NCBI GenBank assembly: GCA_003353945.1
Contig: PIVM01000008.1
Location: 1-64,000 of the forward strand
Length of the DNA: 64,000 nt
DNA from: Gammaproteobacteria bacterium
GTDB taxonomy: Bacteria > Pseudomonadota > Gammaproteobacteria > Pseudomonadales > PIVM01
Direction: 5' to 3'
Part shown: piece after piece, positions 63,271-64,000 of the stretch
Layout of the letters: each line of letters starts with the position of its first letter
Position numbering within the stretch: position 1 is the stretch's first letter
The notes under the pieces: model-generated
Told to the model about the DNA's origin: nothing
The model's database searches: none
Seen by the model: the letters and a program-made list of their open reading frames with translations, nothing else
Position numbers and translations under genes: made by a program

Positions 63271-64000
63271 TTATGTATGATCAGATTGGGCTTGAATCCA
63301 GCCAATCACCTCCTCACGCGTTCCGCTAAATAAACACCGCCCCTGTTTTTTTGACAGCATAAAATCGTACATCGGATCATAATACCAATCCAACAACTTT
63401 GCGATCACCTCTTTAAACAAAACGACGTCATCACTCCGCCCGAACTGCTCAAGTGCGGCCTGCATCATAGGTCGCAACTGTTGGTGGCGCTCACCACCCA
63501 GGCGCTTACGAATACGGTCAAGGCTATTTAACAAATCTTCTGAAAACGCCTCAAACCAATTTCCATCATAATGTTGTTGATACATTTTTGCCGGCTGGCA
63601 AATGTACTCATCTGTTACCACTGCAATGCGCGATGCAAGGTCCTCCGTGACGACCACATAATTGGCTTGCTTGGACTTCGCCTGTAGTATGTCAGGCACA
63701 TAACAATTGCCAATCAAGCGACTTTCATCTTCCAGATAAATCGTTGCGGGTTTGCGCTCATGTAATTTTAACAGAGCGATACTGAGCTGATTTTCAAAAT
63801 CAATCTGGCAGGGTTGTTTAACCAAGGTTCGACCAAAACTGGAACCACGATGTTGCGCAATGCCTTCAAGATCAACCGTATTATCTATTGCGTGAATTAC
63901 CCGCGTCTTACCAGAACCGGTACGACCTGCAATCAAGGCAAATCTTGAGCTGTCGATAACAGATTCCAGGTTATCCAGCAAAAAGCGGCGCATGGCTTTG
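63271..64000 (-). CDS. mnmH: tRNA 2-selenouridine synthase, C-terminal part
   Basis: Continues beyond the window; the visible frame runs from 64000 down to the stop at 63271. KAMRRFLLDNLE, P-loop AGRTGSGKT, LEGIAQHRGSSFG and IYLEDESRLIGN are MnmH (SelU/YbbB) motifs of the C-terminal P-loop domain; the N-terminal rhodanese domain would lie outside. It replaces the sulfur of tRNA 2-thiouridine with selenium, using selenophosphate from SelD. First visible gene of the mnmH-phnD-phnC-phnE-selD operon. Confidence 0.93.
   Translation of the reverse strand, partial: KAMRRFLLDNLESVIDSSRFALIAGRTGSGKTRVIHAIDNTVDLEGIAQHRGSSFGRTLVKQPCQIDFENQLSIALLKLHERKPATIYLEDESRLIGNCYVPDILQAKSKQANYVVVTEDLASRIAVVTDEYICQPAKMYQQHYDGNWFEAFSEDLLNSLDRIRKRLGGERHQQLRPMMQAALEQFGRSDDVVLFKEVIAKLLDWYYDPMYDFMLSKKQGRCLFSGTREEVIGWIQAQSDHT

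Noticed and set aside
1..64000. CRISPR arrays, tRNA or rRNA genes, prophage modules
   Set aside because: No regularly spaced direct repeats, no cloverleaf-like sequence in intergenic gaps and no phage structural genes were recognised by eye; a tRNA/CRISPR scan would settle it.

Overview
The window looks like chromosome of a free-living, probably marine gammaproteobacterium. The evidence is an MSHA-type (mannose-sensitive haemagglutinin) type IV pilus locus, a glyA-nrdR-ribD-ribE-ribBA-ribH-nusB-thiL-pgpA housekeeping string, a TonB/ExbBD operon with a DUF3450 gene, and a selenium operon (mnmH, ABC transporter, selD). Lipid- or steroid-type catabolic genes (sulfotransferase, SDR, crotonase, TonB receptor) fit Cellvibrionales/Spongiibacteraceae-like bacteria. 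That placement is inference from gene content, not from a marker gene.

1-11.2 kb (minus strand): a nearly unbroken MSHA pilus operon, mshI, a PilN-like gene, mshJ, K, L, M, N, E, G, then prepilin genes. The last prepilin is cut by the left edge. MshE has the N-terminal MshEN repeats that bind c-di-GMP in homologues. 11.2-19.2 kb: one unknown gene, then a tightly coupled tetR, beta-propeller, membrane protein, SDR operon. It faces a sulfotransferase gene across a perfect 18-bp inverted repeat that contains mirror-image promoters. A second propeller lipoprotein converges on the sulfotransferase. 19.2-22.4 kb: TonB-dependent receptor (with a problematic start) and a crotonase.

22.4-33.6 kb: a looser accessory stretch. 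It holds a STAS-like protein, unknown proteins, an acyltransferase, a class I amidotransferase, an AT-rich GT32 glycosyltransferase, a nitroreductase-family gene remnant, membrane and outer-membrane proteins, a PhnA-like zinc ribbon, a PilZ protein, an MFS transporter with a G10 tract, and a porin. 33.6-37.3 kb: terminator, MITE-like repeat, and a five-PAS GGDEF-EAL protein.

37.4-49.9 kb (plus strand): glyA, nrdR, riboflavin genes, nusB, thiL, pgpA, a lipoprotein, a Tango2/NRDE protein (minus), a TSUP permease, lgt, thyA and folA. 50.2-55.4 kb: six-gene operon DUF3450-ExbB-ExbB-ExbD-TonB-TPR for energised outer-membrane transport. 55.4-58.5 kb: IS200-type transposase remnant, decayed repeat copy, and a four-PAS hybrid histidine kinase. 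58.9-64.0 kb (minus): mnmH (cut by the right edge), phnD-, phnC- and fused phnE-like transporter genes, and selD. This set probably links selenium-oxyanion uptake to selenophosphate synthesis and tRNA 2-selenouridine formation. No rRNA, tRNA, CRISPR array or intact insertion sequence was seen.
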